Positions 36,855-49,680 of a DNA stretch of 64,000 nt are shown here, piece by piece; the first letter of the stretch is position 1; each line of letters starts with the position of its first letter. The DNA is taken from NCBI RefSeq assembly GCF_000368765.1, contig NZ_KB849654.1, positions 648,043-712,042 on the forward strand, read 5' to 3'. The position numbers were made by a program, and so were the translations under genes. The DNA is from Acinetobacter junii CIP 64.5 (GTDB lineage: Bacteria; Pseudomonadota; Gammaproteobacteria; Pseudomonadales; Moraxellaceae). Below the pieces are notes generated by a model. That model had not been told where the DNA came from. It did not search any database and was given only the letters and a program-made list of their open reading frames with translations.

Positions 36855-37190
36855 TTAAAACAACCAACTCATGCTGGTAAGAACATTGCATTTTCTATGT
36901 TTAGCAAGCTGTCTTTTTAATTTTTCTGTCAGTTTTTTTATTGAAGTATACATATCATCTGCTGTTGCTTGAGCAAACAGCTCAACCCCTGGTAAACGTA
37001 TGATGGCCTCAGCTATATGATTGGCACTCCCTTTATGCGAACGCTTATCGATTTGATGATCTTTCGCTAATTTAATTTGCATACTGTTTACTTGATCAAG
37101 ATGCTTAGTCATTTGACTAAACTTTTCTTTTATATTTTTTTCAATTGCTGGTGTAATGGTTAAATGGTGTCCACGAATTGTTATTTGCAT
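36855..37190 (-). CDS. hpf: Ribosome hibernation promoting factor
   Basis: This is a 111-aa short HPF that binds the 30S decoding centre and helps form 100S dimers in stationary phase. MQITIRGHHLTITPAIEKNIKEK begins the family beta-alpha fold, followed by DDMYTSIKKLTEKLKRQLAKHR. Start at 37190 has GAGGGA seven bases upstream. It lies about 165 bases after rpoN, the usual rpoN-hpf order. PTS-Ntr genes do not follow here, unlike in enterobacteria; ibaG does. Confidence 0.94.
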   Translation of the reverse strand: MQITIRGHHLTITPAIEKNIKEKFSQMTKHLDQVNSMQIKLAKDHQIDKRSHKGSANHIAEAIIRLPGVELFAQATADDMYTSIKKLTEKLKRQLAKHRKCNVLTSMSWLF

Positions 37191-37356
37191 AATTCTATCC
37201 CTCACCTTTTCTTAGGATTCAAGAAATAACTAAAACAAATTAATGCACATGAGTGGTTCAGTATCCATTAAATCATTTCAGTGATCTCTCTAGTGACTAT
37301 TAAAAAAATTCATTATTTCGTCATAATGAGCTATTAGAATAGTCACACCTTAAAAT

Positions 37357-38805
37357 TTAGATCAAGACTTTTCTTTCAGAAGATGAAGGAATATGTAACG
37401 ATTCTCTATATTTTGCGACTGTTCTACGAGCAACCTCAATACCTTCTTTTTTCAACATCTCTGCTATTGCATTATCTGACAAAGGCTTACGTGGATTTTC
37501 ATTAGATACGAGCTTTTTAATCATGGCACGAATTGCAGTCGAAGATGCCTCCCCACCAGAAGTTGTTCCAACATGACTTGAAAAAAAGTATTTCAATTCA
37601 AATAACCCACGGGGTGTAAGCATATATTTATTGGTTGTCACACGAGATACTGTTGATTCATGTAGTTCAACTTCTTCTGCTACATCACGCAAAACTAAAG
37701 GCTTCATTGCTTCAGCACCTTGCTCAAGAAATGCTCGCTGATGTTCAACAATACAAGTCGCAACCTTCAATAATGTTTTATGACGCTCATCTATACTCTT
37801 AATGAAGTTCTTTGCTTCTAACATTTGATTGCGCAAATAAACATTATCGTCACTTTGATCTGCTCGACGAATCATATTGGAATAAAATGAATTAATCCGT
37901 AATTTAGGCATTACATCCGGATTTAATTGTACATTCCAATGCTGATCTTTCTTTGCGACAACGACATCAGGTACCTGATACTCTGATTCTTGTTGATCAA
38001 ACTCCAACCCAGGATAAGGCTTTAAGGTTTTAAGTAGCTCAATTGCATTAGTAAGTTGTTCTTTTGATAATCCAGTTTGTTTCAATAATTTATTTAAATC
38101 ATTAGAAATCAGCAGTTCATAGTAATTTAAAAGCTGCTTTGCTTCGGCTAAAAAAGGAGTCTTGTCTTTAATTGTTTCTAATTGAATTTGCAAACATTCA
38201 GCCAAACTTCTTGAGCCAACACCTATCGGCTCTAAACGTTGAATATGTTTTAAGACAACAATAACCTCATCTTCTTCAACATCTTCGTCGTTATCAACCT
38301 CTCGTAACAATTGATTCACAGCAATTAAAATATCTGTCAAATCAGCATCTAGAAATCCCTTATCATCCAAAGAGTCTACAATACAATAAGCAATCAGCTT
38401 ATCCACCCTAGAAAAATGCAAAAGATTAACTTGTTCTAGAATATGTTCTTTTAAACTAAGGTGAATTTGTCTGTTATCTTCTCTTTCTTCATACTCTGGT
38501 GTAGCAAGTGCGGTGGATTGATGCGTATAAATATCATCCCACTCTGTATCAACGGGCAAATCATTTGGTAAATGATCTGCATTCAATTCAGATGTTAAAT
38601 CTTTATTTTCATTAGCTTCAACACTATTTAAACTTTCAATACTATTATTATCTTCAATTTTTTCGAGCAATGGATTACTATCAAGTTGAATTTGTATCTC
38701 TTGCTCCAACTCCAAACTAGAGAGTTGTAAAAGTCGAATTGCCTGCTGCAATTGAGGAGTTAACGATAAATTATTCGCTACTTTCAACCCAACAGATAAT
38801 TTCAT
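37357..38805 (-). CDS. rpoN: RNA polymerase sigma-54 factor RpoN
   Basis: Sigma-54 directs transcription from -24/-12 promoters with AAA+ activators. Region I is seen as KLSVGLKVANNLSLTPQLQQ and QLSSLELEQEIQ. An acidic linker (about residues 46-120) follows, then the core-binding part, HESTVSRVTTNKYM helix-turn-helix, and near the C-terminus the RpoN box ARRTVAKYRE. 482 aa from the ATG at 38805, chosen because AGGGA lies six bases upstream; the ATG at 38811 touches that site. The conserved SHVGT and ENPRKPLSDN stretches are intact. Confidence 0.97.
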   Translation of the reverse strand: MKLSVGLKVANNLSLTPQLQQAIRLLQLSSLELEQEIQIQLDSNPLLEKIEDNNSIESLNSVEANENKDLTSELNADHLPNDLPVDTEWDDIYTHQSTALATPEYEEREDNRQIHLSLKEHILEQVNLLHFSRVDKLIAYCIVDSLDDKGFLDADLTDILIAVNQLLREVDNDEDVEEDEVIVVLKHIQRLEPIGVGSRSLAECLQIQLETIKDKTPFLAEAKQLLNYYELLISNDLNKLLKQTGLSKEQLTNAIELLKTLKPYPGLEFDQQESEYQVPDVVVAKKDQHWNVQLNPDVMPKLRINSFYSNMIRRADQSDDNVYLRNQMLEAKNFIKSIDERHKTLLKVATCIVEHQRAFLEQGAEAMKPLVLRDVAEEVELHESTVSRVTTNKYMLTPRGLFELKYFFSSHVGTTSGGEASSTAIRAMIKKLVSNENPRKPLSDNAIAEMLKKEGIEVARRTVAKYRESLHIPSSSERKVLI

Positions 38806-38992
38806 AATCATTCCCTATATCAGAAAAAGCAAAAAACATGCCTATAAAATTATTTATAACACAAAGAAACTTGAACAACTATAAATAAGCTTACTTTCCA
38901 TCTATCTATATGCTCAAAAAACTAGCAAAAAATTTTTATATAAATGTTCTTAGATAGGTTGTCTATTTTTATATGGAAAAGAAACACAATAA

Positions 38993-39028
38993 AAAACACC
39001 CCCTCTGCGTATGCGGAGGGGGTGTTTT
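38993..39028 (-). terminator. rRNA operon terminator
   Basis: A 16-bp stem (38993-39008 with 39013-39028, one G-U pair) with a GTAT loop is rich in G/C and is followed on the minus strand by TTATTGTG after T6. It lies about 10 bases after the 5S gene. Confidence 0.88.
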
Positions 39029-39038
39029 AGAATTAAAA

Positions 39039-39152
39039 GCTGGCGATGACTTACTCTCACATGGCAAACGCCACACTACCATCAGCGCGAAGAGGTTTCA
39101 CTTCTGAGTTCGGGAAGGGATCAGGTGGTTCACTCTTGCTATTGTCGCCAGC
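39039..39152 (-). rRNA. rrf: 5S rRNA
   Basis: This is about 114 nt. The ends GCTGGCGAC... and ...GTCATCGCCAGC (minus strand) pair with each other as the 5S helix I, and the internal GAACCACCTGATCCC and GAACTCAGAAGTGAAAC are standard 5S sequence. Exact mature ends are uncertain by a few bases. Confidence 0.96.
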
Positions 39153-39330
39153 AAACTGTTGTGGTGTTTTCGGGTCTTATTCACATTAATTAATAATGTT
39201 TGCCTTACTTACGATCCAAAGAGTTATTAACGGATTAGATAATTGGTCTGTATTGTAACTAGTTTGTACACTAAATCAAGTTATGTATTGAATTTATCTT
39301 GAATACAACAACTGTTTGGGTGTTGTATAG

Positions 39331-42216
<2,886 letters not shown>

Positions 42217-42641
42217 TATACAACCCCAAACAGTCGTTAACACATACAAGTGAGTGTTATCGTTGCAAACTTAATTGCTACTGGTTTGTTGTCTGTGAAT
42301 TTAATCACCATACAGCTTCAATCTAAATTCATATACCAAAACGCTTGATTCAGTGTTTTTGCTAGTTCTCAGATTAAATATTAATTTAACAATTACTTGT
42401 TATCTTCCTATTTAATCGAGTTTGAACAATTTATTTCAGACTCAATTTTCTAATCTGTTAATGATTAACTACCACCTCGTCGGTGCGTAGTAAACTGTGA
42501 TAAATCACAGAAGTTAAGAAGCTATTTGCTTACTAAGTTCTGTAATCTTTAGCTCCAAGCTTCGTTCTATGTGTGCCTGCGCACAGCATAGCTGTTTGCT
42601 TAAATTCTCGGACAAAGCGTTGCTTTGTTTACCCTCGAATT
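42217..42641 (-). other. 23S-tRNA part of the rRNA internal spacer
   Basis: This is spacer of about 425 bases between tRNA-Ala and 23S. It contains processing stems flanking 23S (a GTTGTATAGTCAAG element at the 5' side of 23S matches the one after its 3' end near 39322) and AT-rich sequence. No gene was seen. Confidence 0.7.
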
Positions 42642-42717
42642 TGGTGGAGACTAGGAGAGTCGAACTCCTGACCTCCTGCGTGCAAAGCAGGCGCTCTACC
42701 AACTAAGCTAAGTCCCC
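42642..42717 (-). tRNA. tRNA-Ala (UGC)
   Basis: This is a 76-nt tRNA with encoded CCA; acceptor GGGGACT pairs with AGTCTCC (one G-U pair), anticodon loop TTTGCAC gives UGC. It is in the 16S-23S spacer, the usual place. Confidence 0.97.
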
Positions 42718-42787
42718 AGCTTTAATCATAATGAACGACATATCTTTTTATCTAGCAGCTTGTGATTATTCATCACTTCGTCAGTAG

Positions 42788-42864
<77 letters not shown>

Positions 42865-42923
42865 TCAGATACATCTTCGAAGAACAACTTGTTGTGGATT
42901 CTTACCGGTCACCAATCTTTCGT

Positions 42924-44460
<1,537 letters not shown>

Positions 44461-44671
44461 AAATCATTTTGCACCTTAGTTAAGACAAGGTGCTAATTCT
44501 GGCTCATCAATTTTCTGACTAAAAATTCGCTCAAATAAACTTCGAGAAATTTCTACCATTCAATCAATGAAAATTATTTCGATCGATCAACCAGTAAAAA
44601 TCCACACAAGTTGTTCTTCTATTCTCTTAATGATCTTCTCGATGATTCGTCATCATCAAGCTAGGTCGGCT

Positions 44672-44699
44672 ATATTACTCTAAATTTCTTTAAAGTCAA
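44672..44699 (-). promoter_or_regulatory. rRNA operon promoter, proximal (P2)
   Basis: On the minus strand TTGACT and TAATAT are separated by 16 bases, followed by AGCCGACC, a GC-rich discriminator. It starts transcription about 205 bases before 16S. Confidence 0.75.
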
Positions 44700-44811
44700 C
44701 AGGTAATTTAGATATTTTTAAAACTTATCAACCAACCCAAGAATCCAACCATTTTAGCCAAATCCTTGTTTCTCAACAAGTTTTTATCCGCATCACCGCC
44801 GATGGATGTGC

Positions 44812-44839
44812 ATTCTACAGTATTCTCACACCTATGCAA
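44812..44839 (-). promoter_or_regulatory. rRNA operon promoter, distal (P1)
   Basis: On the minus strand TTGCAT and TAGAAT are 16 bases apart, followed by GCACATCC. The TAGAATGCAC segment is the same as in the tRNA-cluster promoter at 5350-5378. Confidence 0.6.
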
Positions 44840-45033
44840 CACCCTTCAATAGGATTTTATTTCGAGTGAACATTTTTAAACCAAATTCACAATATTTCTT
44901 ATATTTTTCGATCGAATTTGCTTTAATAATAGTAGAACAAATAAATTGTACTTACTTTATCTATGTTTTGCGTTTAATTAGCGCATTCATTTTAATGACT
45001 GTAATTTCGCTCTAACTGCGATTAAGGACTTAT

Positions 45034-45918
45034 ATGCATTACTCAAATTTTTTCTTGCTTGGGTTGTTAACTGCTGGAGCATTTAATACAGCAATAGCTC
45101 AAGATGTATCTGAGCAATCCCCAGTCGTAACTGAATCAATTGAAAACCAATTAAATACACAACAAAAAACATCAACTCTGCAAGCAATTAAAGATTTAAA
45201 AAAAATAACCAAGGATGATTTGAAGGTAAATGCAAATGCAGCGCAACCTGATGCGGTTAAAGATCCTCTACAACCATTAAATCGCCAAATCTTTGCCTTC
45301 AACGATACATTAGACCGATATGTACTTAAGCCAGTAGCTATCCAATACGTTGAAAAAGTACCAGAACCTGTACGAAGTCCTTATCGTCAATTTCGCAAAA
45401 ACCTCGGTGAGCCGTGGAATGCCGTCAACCAACTTATACAAGGGCGTCCATCTCGCGCAGCAAAAACATTAGGACGCTTTACTTTAAATACTTTAACAAC
45501 CTTAGGTTTTTCTGACCCAGCACGTCGTTTAGGATTACCAACCGAAGAGGAAAGCTTTGGTGTGACTTTAGGCTATTACGGCGTCCCGTCTGGTCCTTAT
45601 GTAATGCTTCCTTTTTTCGGACCTAGTACTTTTCGTGATGGGTTTGGCTTAGCTATCGATCGTTATGGTCGCCCACAAAAATATATGCTCGACGACCAAC
45701 AAGGAATTTATTGGTCTACAAATGTGTTACAAGCTATAGATGCTCGTGCTCAAGTTTTGGATATTGAAGAAAGCTTAAAAGGCGATAAATATGCAATGAT
45801 TCGAGATTTCTATCTGCAAAGAAAGGCTTTCCAAATTGCTGAAAAACATAGCGACTCTGCAGATGTATCATTTGTAGATGATACTGAAGATAGTGAAGAA
45901 TCTTCGGATAATCAGTAA
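45034..45918 (+). CDS. mlaA: MlaA/VacJ family phospholipid-trafficking protein
   Basis: MlaA removes misplaced phospholipids from the outer leaflet of the outer membrane and hands them to the Mla pathway. The family core is clear: DPLQPLNRQIFAFNDTLDRYVLKPVA (in parts, residues 78-103), NLGEPWNAVNQLIQG, TLGFSDPARRLGL, SFGVTLGYYGVPSGPYVMLPFFG and RDGFGLAIDRY. The N-terminus is MHYSNFFLLGLLTAGAFNTAIAQ, a Sec signal with no cysteine, and there is no Cys anywhere, so it is not a lipoprotein, unlike E. coli MlaA. A 55-residue linker follows the signal. AAGGA lies six bases before the ATG. mlaBCDEF are elsewhere. Confidence 0.93.
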   Translation: MHYSNFFLLGLLTAGAFNTAIAQDVSEQSPVVTESIENQLNTQQKTSTLQAIKDLKKITKDDLKVNANAAQPDAVKDPLQPLNRQIFAFNDTLDRYVLKPVAIQYVEKVPEPVRSPYRQFRKNLGEPWNAVNQLIQGRPSRAAKTLGRFTLNTLTTLGFSDPARRLGLPTEEESFGVTLGYYGVPSGPYVMLPFFGPSTFRDGFGLAIDRYGRPQKYMLDDQQGIYWSTNVLQAIDARAQVLDIEESLKGDKYAMIRDFYLQRKAFQIAEKHSDSADVSFVDDTEDSEESSDNQ

Positions 45919-45945
45919 ATTCGTATTTCTATATTTATAGACATA

Positions 45946-45979
45946 AGTATTACTCTCTATTTTAAATGTGAGTAATACT
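45946..45979 (+). terminator. Possible terminator after mlaA
   Basis: AGTATTACTC and GAGTAATACT form a 10-bp perfect stem with a 14-base loop, followed by ATGTTTTCC. The loop is long and the T-run short, so it is only a fair terminator. Confidence 0.5.
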
Positions 45980-46017
45980 ATGTTTTCCATCATATTTCAT
46001 CTATGATGAATTAAAAA

Positions 46018-47016
46018 ATGATCATACAAAGGATCGGCTATTCATCTATGTATTTCATTCAACCATCGCGCTCAATACCTTGTTTAGATCAAGCTCTGAA
46101 TGAGCTACCCAGTCTACAGATCATTCAAGTTGATGATTTAGACTTATATGATCAAACAATAATTGCAATTGCCGATGTGCAGGACTTTTTGAAATATCAA
46201 TGGAAGCTCCCAACGATCGTATTAGCATTTGAAGATGAAGGTGCTGCATTAGCCCAAGCTTGGGAAATGGGTGCTTTAGCTGGTTGGATTTGGAACAATT
46301 TACCCAAAAATCCAATACATGCTTTATTCAAAATTGATGCGCAATACAAACGAAATCAAGATAGTCGTGATCTTCCTTCAGCAGCAGCATTACAGAAACG
46401 TTTACTACCGAACCCAATAAGTCTACCCAATTATGAGGTTGAGTCTTTTTTTCAACCTTCGGCTTATTTATCAGGAGATTGGTATGATTATTGGAAACTC
46501 AATGAATATGAAGTGCTGTTTTATTTAGCTGATGTTTCAGGTCATGGTGTCACAAGTAGTTTACTAACCTCATGGATGGCAGCTTTTCATGGTCGTTCCA
46601 AGACACCTCGCCAGCTCATTCAAAAACTGAATGCAATGTTAGTTCAAGAGAATATTGAAAAACATATCACAATGGTGGCAGGTATTCTAAATCTACAAAC
46701 TCATGAAATTACATGGTCTAGTGCAGGGCACTATCCACCTCCAATTATCTTTGAACCTAATCAAGCACCTCAAATTCTTACAACCAGTAGTTTCCCTTTG
46801 GGACTCACTGAGGATTTAGATGTTGAAGAACACATTTGTAAATTAAATCCTGATGCACGTTTTATTTTATGTTCAGATGGTGCTCTTGAACCCTTTGATG
46901 GTGGTTTGAATGATCAGTTCAACCAATTGGTTGATCATCTTCAGAATAATTCATTCCAAGCTCCTGAACACGTTGCAGATGACATCGCTATACTCAGCAT
47001 ATGCCGAATGAATTAA
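46018..47016 (+). CDS. gigA: PP2C/SpoIIE-type serine phosphatase, GigA-like
   Basis: The 332-aa protein has an N-terminal receiver-like region (about 1-110) without the clear Asp pocket of a response regulator. The phosphatase domain from about 120 carries LQKRLLPNP, GDWYDYW, ADVSGHGVTSSLL, SAGHYPPP and LCSDGALEP, the RsbU/SpoIIE pattern with metal-binding Asp residues in GDW, DVSGHG and SDG. In A. baumannii GigA dephosphorylates the anti-anti-sigma factor GigB and is needed for stress and antibiotic tolerance. The adjacent STAS gene supports this identity. The start could also be the second Met at 46048. Confidence 0.88.
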   Translation: MIIQRIGYSSMYFIQPSRSIPCLDQALNELPSLQIIQVDDLDLYDQTIIAIADVQDFLKYQWKLPTIVLAFEDEGAALAQAWEMGALAGWIWNNLPKNPIHALFKIDAQYKRNQDSRDLPSAAALQKRLLPNPISLPNYEVESFFQPSAYLSGDWYDYWKLNEYEVLFYLADVSGHGVTSSLLTSWMAAFHGRSKTPRQLIQKLNAMLVQENIEKHITMVAGILNLQTHEITWSSAGHYPPPIIFEPNQAPQILTTSSFPLGLTEDLDVEEHICKLNPDARFILCSDGALEPFDGGLNDQFNQLVDHLQNNSFQAPEHVADDIAILSICRMN

Positions 47017-47118
47017 TCTAATTATCAATAACTTAAAAACAAAGAACTATACAACCACTTGTGTCTACCATATCACTATGGGATAATTTTATATCCTTTC
47101 TCTGAAAATGGCATTTAT

Positions 47119-47640
47119 ATGTCAACAGGTCATGTTGAATATGCAAGTTTGAACGGAACGCATATTTTCAAGCTTATTGGCGAAGTGCGTGCACATTCTT
47201 GTATAAGTCTAGACAAATTACTCAACAAAATTGAACAGCAGCAAAATGTTGTTGGTGCAATCGTTGATTTAACTGAAACAACGTTCATTGATAGTACTGT
47301 ATTAGGTGTACTTGCAAAGTTGGGCTTAAAACTCAAACAAGTTCATCATATACAAGCAGTGATGCTGTCAACCAATCCAGATATTACCACCCTAGCCAAT
47401 AGCATGGGTTTGGGTCAGGTCTTTGTGATTTTAAATTACTGTGGTGATCCTAATGTTTGCACGCTTGAGCTAACTGAAGAACATGTTACTCACAGCGCCA
47501 TGCTCAACACTGTATTAGAAGCACACAAAACATTAATGCGTTTGAATGAAAACAATCAAAATATGTTTGAACCATTAGTGAAGCAATTGCAAAAAGAGCA
47601 AGATTGTCTAAATCTTGATACACACCAACAAAATGCTTAA
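47119..47640 (+). CDS. gigB: STAS-domain anti-sigma factor antagonist, GigB-like
   Basis: The 173-aa protein has a STAS domain in residues 1-110: VEYASLNGTHIFKLIGEVRA, then VGAIVDLTETTFIDSTVLGVLAKLG in parts, where Ser59 of DSTVLG is the expected phosphorylation site. The C-terminal extension (about 115-173) is helical and Gln/Asn-rich. GigB links the GigA phosphatase to the nitrogen phosphotransfer system in A. baumannii. ATG at 47119 is chosen because the STAS fold begins there. It is about 100 bases after gigA. Confidence 0.88.
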   Translation: MSTGHVEYASLNGTHIFKLIGEVRAHSCISLDKLLNKIEQQQNVVGAIVDLTETTFIDSTVLGVLAKLGLKLKQVHHIQAVMLSTNPDITTLANSMGLGQVFVILNYCGDPNVCTLELTEEHVTHSAMLNTVLEAHKTLMRLNENNQNMFEPLVKQLQKEQDCLNLDTHQQNA

Positions 47641-47663
47641 TTGATAACTAAGTCTGCACACTT

Positions 47664-48488
47664 ATGACCTTACTTTCTGTTGCTCAAATGAATTCACAAG
47701 ATGACATTGAATCTAATTTCCTTGTCATCGAGTCATTAATTCAACAAAGTAAGGCTCAGGGTGGCGAATTAATCGTTTTTCCTGAAAACTTTGTTTGTTT
47801 TGCTGCAGGAAAACAACGTGAAACTGCAAATCAATTTGAAACCATTCAGCAACGTTTAGAACAATTATCACACCGATATCAAATATGGATTATCGCTGGC
47901 ACTTTACCGTGCCCTTTTCGCCCAGATGGATCAGTCATTACTGATGGACGTGTCAGAACCGTAAGCTTATGTATTAGTCCTGAAGGTACTGAGGCTCGTT
48001 ATGACAAAATCCATTTGTTTGATGTTCAAGTGGGTGATGCTGTTGGTGGCTATCAAGAATCAAAATTCTTTGAACCAGGTGATCAAGTCGTTGTTGCAAA
48101 AACACCTTTTGGTCATATTGGCTTAATGGTTTGTTATGATCTTCGCTTTCCAGAACTCGCACTAACCTTACGCCAACAAGGTGCAAACATTTTATCTGCT
48201 CCTGCTGCTTTTACTTACACAACAGGTCAAATGCACTGGCAATTGTTACTACAAGCACGAGCTATGGACAGTCAATGTTTTGTATTAGGTGCTGCACAAC
48301 AGGGTTGGCATGGTGAAAAACGTCAAACATGGGGTCATTCGGGTATAGCCAATAGTCGTGGACAACTTTTACAAATAATCGACTACGAAGGGCATGGTTT
48401 AATTAGCGCTGATTTCGATCAAGTTGAACAAGAAAATATTCGCTTATCTATGCCACTTATGCAACATCGAAGAATAATTGCCTACTAA
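47664..48488 (+). CDS. Carbon-nitrogen hydrolase (nitrilase superfamily), Nit-like amidase
   Basis: The 274-aa protein has the catalytic triad Glu41 (VFPENF), Lys115 (YDKIHLFDV) and Cys157 (GLMVCYDLRFPE). KIHLFDVQ and CYDLRFPELAL are typical of Nit1/NitFhit and the deaminated glutathione amidase group (YbeM/Nit1), which repairs a transaminase side product. Assignment of the substrate is likely but not proven. It lies 23 bases after gigB and may be co-transcribed. No amino transferase is adjacent. Confidence 0.92.
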   Translation: MTLLSVAQMNSQDDIESNFLVIESLIQQSKAQGGELIVFPENFVCFAAGKQRETANQFETIQQRLEQLSHRYQIWIIAGTLPCPFRPDGSVITDGRVRTVSLCISPEGTEARYDKIHLFDVQVGDAVGGYQESKFFEPGDQVVVAKTPFGHIGLMVCYDLRFPELALTLRQQGANILSAPAAFTYTTGQMHWQLLLQARAMDSQCFVLGAAQQGWHGEKRQTWGHSGIANSRGQLLQIIDYEGHGLISADFDQVEQENIRLSMPLMQHRRIIAY

Positions 48489-48663
48489 GTCTCACTTTAA
48501 TTATTGAAATTTTAGTTTTTGAATTTTTTAGTCACGCTTTATCTCCCCTCCACACCTAGGTTCATGATTTAATAAACATAATTTAGGATAGTCAAACAAA
48601 CCATAATATTTATGTAGTTTGATTATTGTAAAATTCTTTCTTAACACCAATTAAGCTGTATCC

Positions 48664-49026
48664 ATGTTTAGACTTTTTTCTATTTTGTTGATTATAGGGG
48701 CAACTACATTCATTAATGTGGTACCAAGTTATGCTAATGCTGTTGAAGTAACAAATGACATGCAGCACTTACCTACACAATCAAATTTATCATTTAATAG
48801 CTTTGGTCTTTGGATTATTGGTTGGGGGACTGGTGCTGAAGGTGCTCGACAAAGACTAGATAATATCCAGCGTGAAGATGTCGTGATCATCAAACAGAAA
48901 GGTGTTACTCAAGATATGATTAAAGCTTGGTATAGTTTTTATGAACAACAATCTCAAAATGATATAAATAATCCAACCGCACGTTTTAGAGCAAAATTGA
49001 TGAAAAAAATCATAGAGCTTTGGTAG
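48664..49026 (+). CDS. Small secreted protein, possibly DUF4951
   Basis: This 120-aa protein has a signal peptide (MFRLFSILLIIGATTFINVVPSYANA). The mature part NSFGLWIIGWGTGAEGARQRLDNI is followed by a helical region ending in AKLMKKIIELW. I recall a similar family (DUF4951) in Acinetobacter, not verified. There are no Cys or catalytic motifs. It is preceded by about 175 AT-rich bases, so it is likely a single-gene unit. Function unknown. Confidence 0.78.
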   Translation: MFRLFSILLIIGATTFINVVPSYANAVEVTNDMQHLPTQSNLSFNSFGLWIIGWGTGAEGARQRLDNIQREDVVIIKQKGVTQDMIKAWYSFYEQQSQNDINNPTARFRAKLMKKIIELW

Positions 49027-49191
49027 ATTTTCTGCATCTATTTGATGGGTAGATACTCTTTTCAATTTTATATTTTGTCTTTTACTTCTTTACCAAAGCC
49101 GTCATTAAATTTACCGTTTTCTCCTTTGCTTTCATCATCCATTTATGCAGGATTGAATGATACCAAACTGTGTCAGCTAGGATTATTCAAT

Positions 49192-49623
49192 ATGTCATTA
49201 GAAAAAGTAGTTTATCGAGCAAAAGCTAAAGCAACAGGTGGTCGTGATGGTCGTGCGACATCTTCTGATGGTGTTTTAGATGTTAAATTAGGCGTACCTA
49301 AAGAAATGGGCGGTGCTGGTGGTGAAGTGACCAATCCAGAACAACTTTTTGCAGCAGGCTATTCAGCATGTTTTTTAGGTGCCATGAAGTTTGTAGCAAA
49401 CCGAGATAAATTAAAGATTACTCCAGATGCTTATATTGAGGGTGAAGTTGGTATTGGCCCGATTCCAAATGGCTTCGGTATTGAAGTGACTTTGAATATC
49501 TATTTAATCGGAATGGATCAAACTGAGGCTGAGGAACTTGTAGCAGCAGCACACATCGTATGTCCGTATTCAAATGCAACACGCAACAATATTGATGTGA
49601 ATTTCAATATCATAACATATTGA
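49192..49623 (+). CDS. ohr: Organic hydroperoxide resistance protein Ohr (OsmC family)
   Basis: The 143-aa protein reduces organic peroxides with two cysteines: Cys60 (GYSACFLGAMKF) and Cys124 (HIVCPYSNATRNN), both with the Ohr-type context. The C-terminus NIDVNFNI(I) is also typical. The frame is open about 150 bases upstream, but the ATG at 49192 has AGGA nine bases before it and gives the family length. No OhrR regulator gene is adjacent, so control must come from elsewhere. Confidence 0.95.
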   Translation: MSLEKVVYRAKAKATGGRDGRATSSDGVLDVKLGVPKEMGGAGGEVTNPEQLFAAGYSACFLGAMKFVANRDKLKITPDAYIEGEVGIGPIPNGFGIEVTLNIYLIGMDQTEAEELVAAAHIVCPYSNATRNNIDVNFNIITY

Positions 49624-49634
49624 TATATAAAATA

Positions 49635-49664
49635 AAAAACAGCATGATTGATCATGCTGTTTTT
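49635..49664. terminator. Bidirectional terminator between ohr and gspE
   Basis: A 13-bp perfect stem AAAAACAGCATGA/TCATGCTGTTTTT with TTGA loop is flanked by A and T runs. Confidence 0.85.
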
Positions 49665-49680
49665 CATTAAGAGTAGAAAA

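Larger units (their letters stand above)
44461..45033. other. rRNA promoter and leader region, divergent from mlaA
   Basis: About 570 bases contain the 16S leader with AT-rich processing sequence, two rRNA promoters (44672-44699 and 44812-44839) and, to the right, the mlaA upstream region. No gene was seen. Confidence 0.7.
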
